This document shows positions 63,519 to 64,000 of a DNA stretch of 64,000 nt, in pieces. The notes beneath the pieces were generated by a model. That model was not told the origin of the DNA. It did no database searches and worked only from the letters and a program-made list of their open reading frames with translations. Made by a program: the position numbers and the translations under genes. Origin of the DNA: Strongylocentrotus droebachiensis (taxonomy: Eukaryota > Echinodermata > Echinoidea > Camarodonta > Strongylocentrotidae); NCBI GenBank assembly GCA_035222895.1, contig JAVYIG010007481.1, positions 1-64,000 of the forward strand, given 5' to 3'. Every line of letters starts with the position of its first letter. The stretch's first letter is position 1.

Positions 63519-64000
63519 TTCTTTCTCTGATGATTTAATGAAACGTAAAAGTTTCGCGCTTCGCGCGGGAGGGGGAAAATAAATTCAGACGAGTATAATT
63601 TTCGAGAGCGGTACAACGAATCGTCTTCTTTCTCTAATAATGTAATGAAACGTCGAAGCTTCCGCGCTTCGCGCGGGAGGGGAGGGAACTGAATTTAGAC
63701 AATGATTAAGAGTCGAGAACGGTACAACGAATCGTCTTCTTTCGCTAATGTTTTATTAAAACGTAAAAGCTTCAAGGGGGAAAATAAATTCAGACGAGTA
63801 TCATTTTCGAGAGCGGTATACCGAATCGTCTTCTTTCTCTAATAATGTAATGAAACGTCGAAGCTAAAAGGGGGAAAATAAATTCAGACGAGTATAATTT
63901 TCGAGAGCGGTACAACGAATCGTCTTCTTTCTCTAATAATGTAATGAAACGTCGAAGCTTCCGCGCTTCGCGCGGGAGGGGAGGGAACTGAATTTAGACA

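Larger units (their letters stand above)
4738..64000 (+). repeat. satellite DNA array, 94-111 bp monomers in higher-order repeats; runs off the window end
   Basis: The whole stretch is head-to-tail copies of one monomer family, of the order of 550 copies. Each monomer has a core CGGTACAACGAATCGTCTTC, an AT-rich part (TAATAATTTAATGAAACGT type), usually AAGCTTCC plus the palindrome CCGCGC-TTC-GCGCGG, a G-rich stretch (GGGAGGGGAGGG type), and AATTTAGAC or AATTCAGAC leading to the next core. Subtypes differ between the purine stretch and the core (AAGAGTCGAGAA, AAAAGTCATAA, TATAATTTTCGAGAG, TTATTTTCGTGAG, TATCATTTTCGAGAG). All monomers share one orientation. Minus-strand frames of 60-108 codons recur at the same place in each HOR copy and are repeat by-products. 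Nearest-neighbour HORs are nearly identical. The family is not one I recognise. Confidence 0.98.
43637..64000 (+). repeat. HOR block 6: 7683/8351-bp unit, more than two copies, continues past the window
   Basis: Unit A is about 43637-51319 (7683 bp), unit B 51320-59670 (8351 bp), and unit C starts at 59671 and runs off the end. GAATTTTTCTTTCGC at 45641, 53324 and 61675 gives spacings 7683 and 8351. TCTAATAAGTTTAATG at about 47660 and 56011, and the retroposon tail at 55054 and 63405, also give 8351. The 668-bp length difference is a segment at about 54618-55285 with no counterpart at 46935. Units B and C agree at every diagnostic site I compared. Confidence 0.92.

Noticed and set aside
4738-64000. 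CRISPR array
   Set aside because: Repeats are separated by related, not unique, spacers; monomers are about 100 bp with graded similarity over their whole length, and no cas-like gene is present. It is an animal-type satellite.
4738-64000. Telomeric or rDNA spacer repeat
   Set aside because: No TTAGGG-type or other short telomere unit and no rRNA sequence are found anywhere in the window.

Overview
This window looks like nuclear DNA from an animal, most likely a marine invertebrate. The grounds are three cut-and-paste DNA transposon remnants of types common in such genomes (Tc1/mariner, piggyBac-like TTAA and PIF/Harbinger-like), a retroposon tail with AATAAA and a triplet microsatellite, many long G/C homopolymers, and no recognisable gene. 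I cannot name the species. I find no protein-coding gene, tRNA or rRNA. Every open frame is short (108 codons or fewer) and lies in repeats or low-complexity DNA, so no CDS is annotated.

Layout. Positions 1-851 are AT-rich sequence with nothing recognisable. Positions 852-1782 are a 931-bp near-perfect palindrome flanked by TA, read as a non-autonomous Tc1/mariner fold-back element. Positions 1785-3100 are non-coding with small simple repeats. Positions 3101-4737 are a patchwork of poly-G/poly-C, purine-rich tracts, an 84-bp tandem duplication, a degenerate minisatellite and an inverted repeat. From about 4738 to the end of the window (about 59 kb, 93%) there is one satellite array, interrupted only by three kinds of small transposon insertion.

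The satellite. The monomers are 94-111 bp and AT-rich, with a strongly conserved 20-bp core (CGGTACAACGAATCGTCTTC). Most also carry a GC palindrome (CCGCGC-TTC-GCGCGG) followed by a G-rich stretch. The monomers fall into several subtypes, and strings of subtypes are repeated as higher-order repeats (HORs) of different size along the array: about 1.93 kb x2 (5.9-9.8 kb), 3.83 kb x2 with internal 1.27-kb units (10.0-17.7 kb), about 4.15 kb x2 (16.7-26.0 kb), 1.99/1.59 kb x5 (26.15-35.3 kb), a 2.55-kb and 1.27-kb mosaic (35.3-43.6 kb), and 7.68/8.35 kb for more than two copies (43.6-64.0 kb). The left-edge monomers are the most diverged. Neighbouring HOR copies are nearly identical, as expected from repeated unequal exchange.

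Dating by insertions. The piggyBac-like element (18156-18780) and the Harbinger-like element (20786-21086) occupy one copy of the 4.15-kb HOR, and the intact empty sites are present in the other copy, so these insertions are most simply younger than that duplication. The retroposon tail (55054-55167 and 63405-63518) sits at the same position in two copies of the 8.35-kb HOR, so it is older than that duplication. This was read by eye; unit boundaries are approximate to a few tens of bases unless a precise junction is given.
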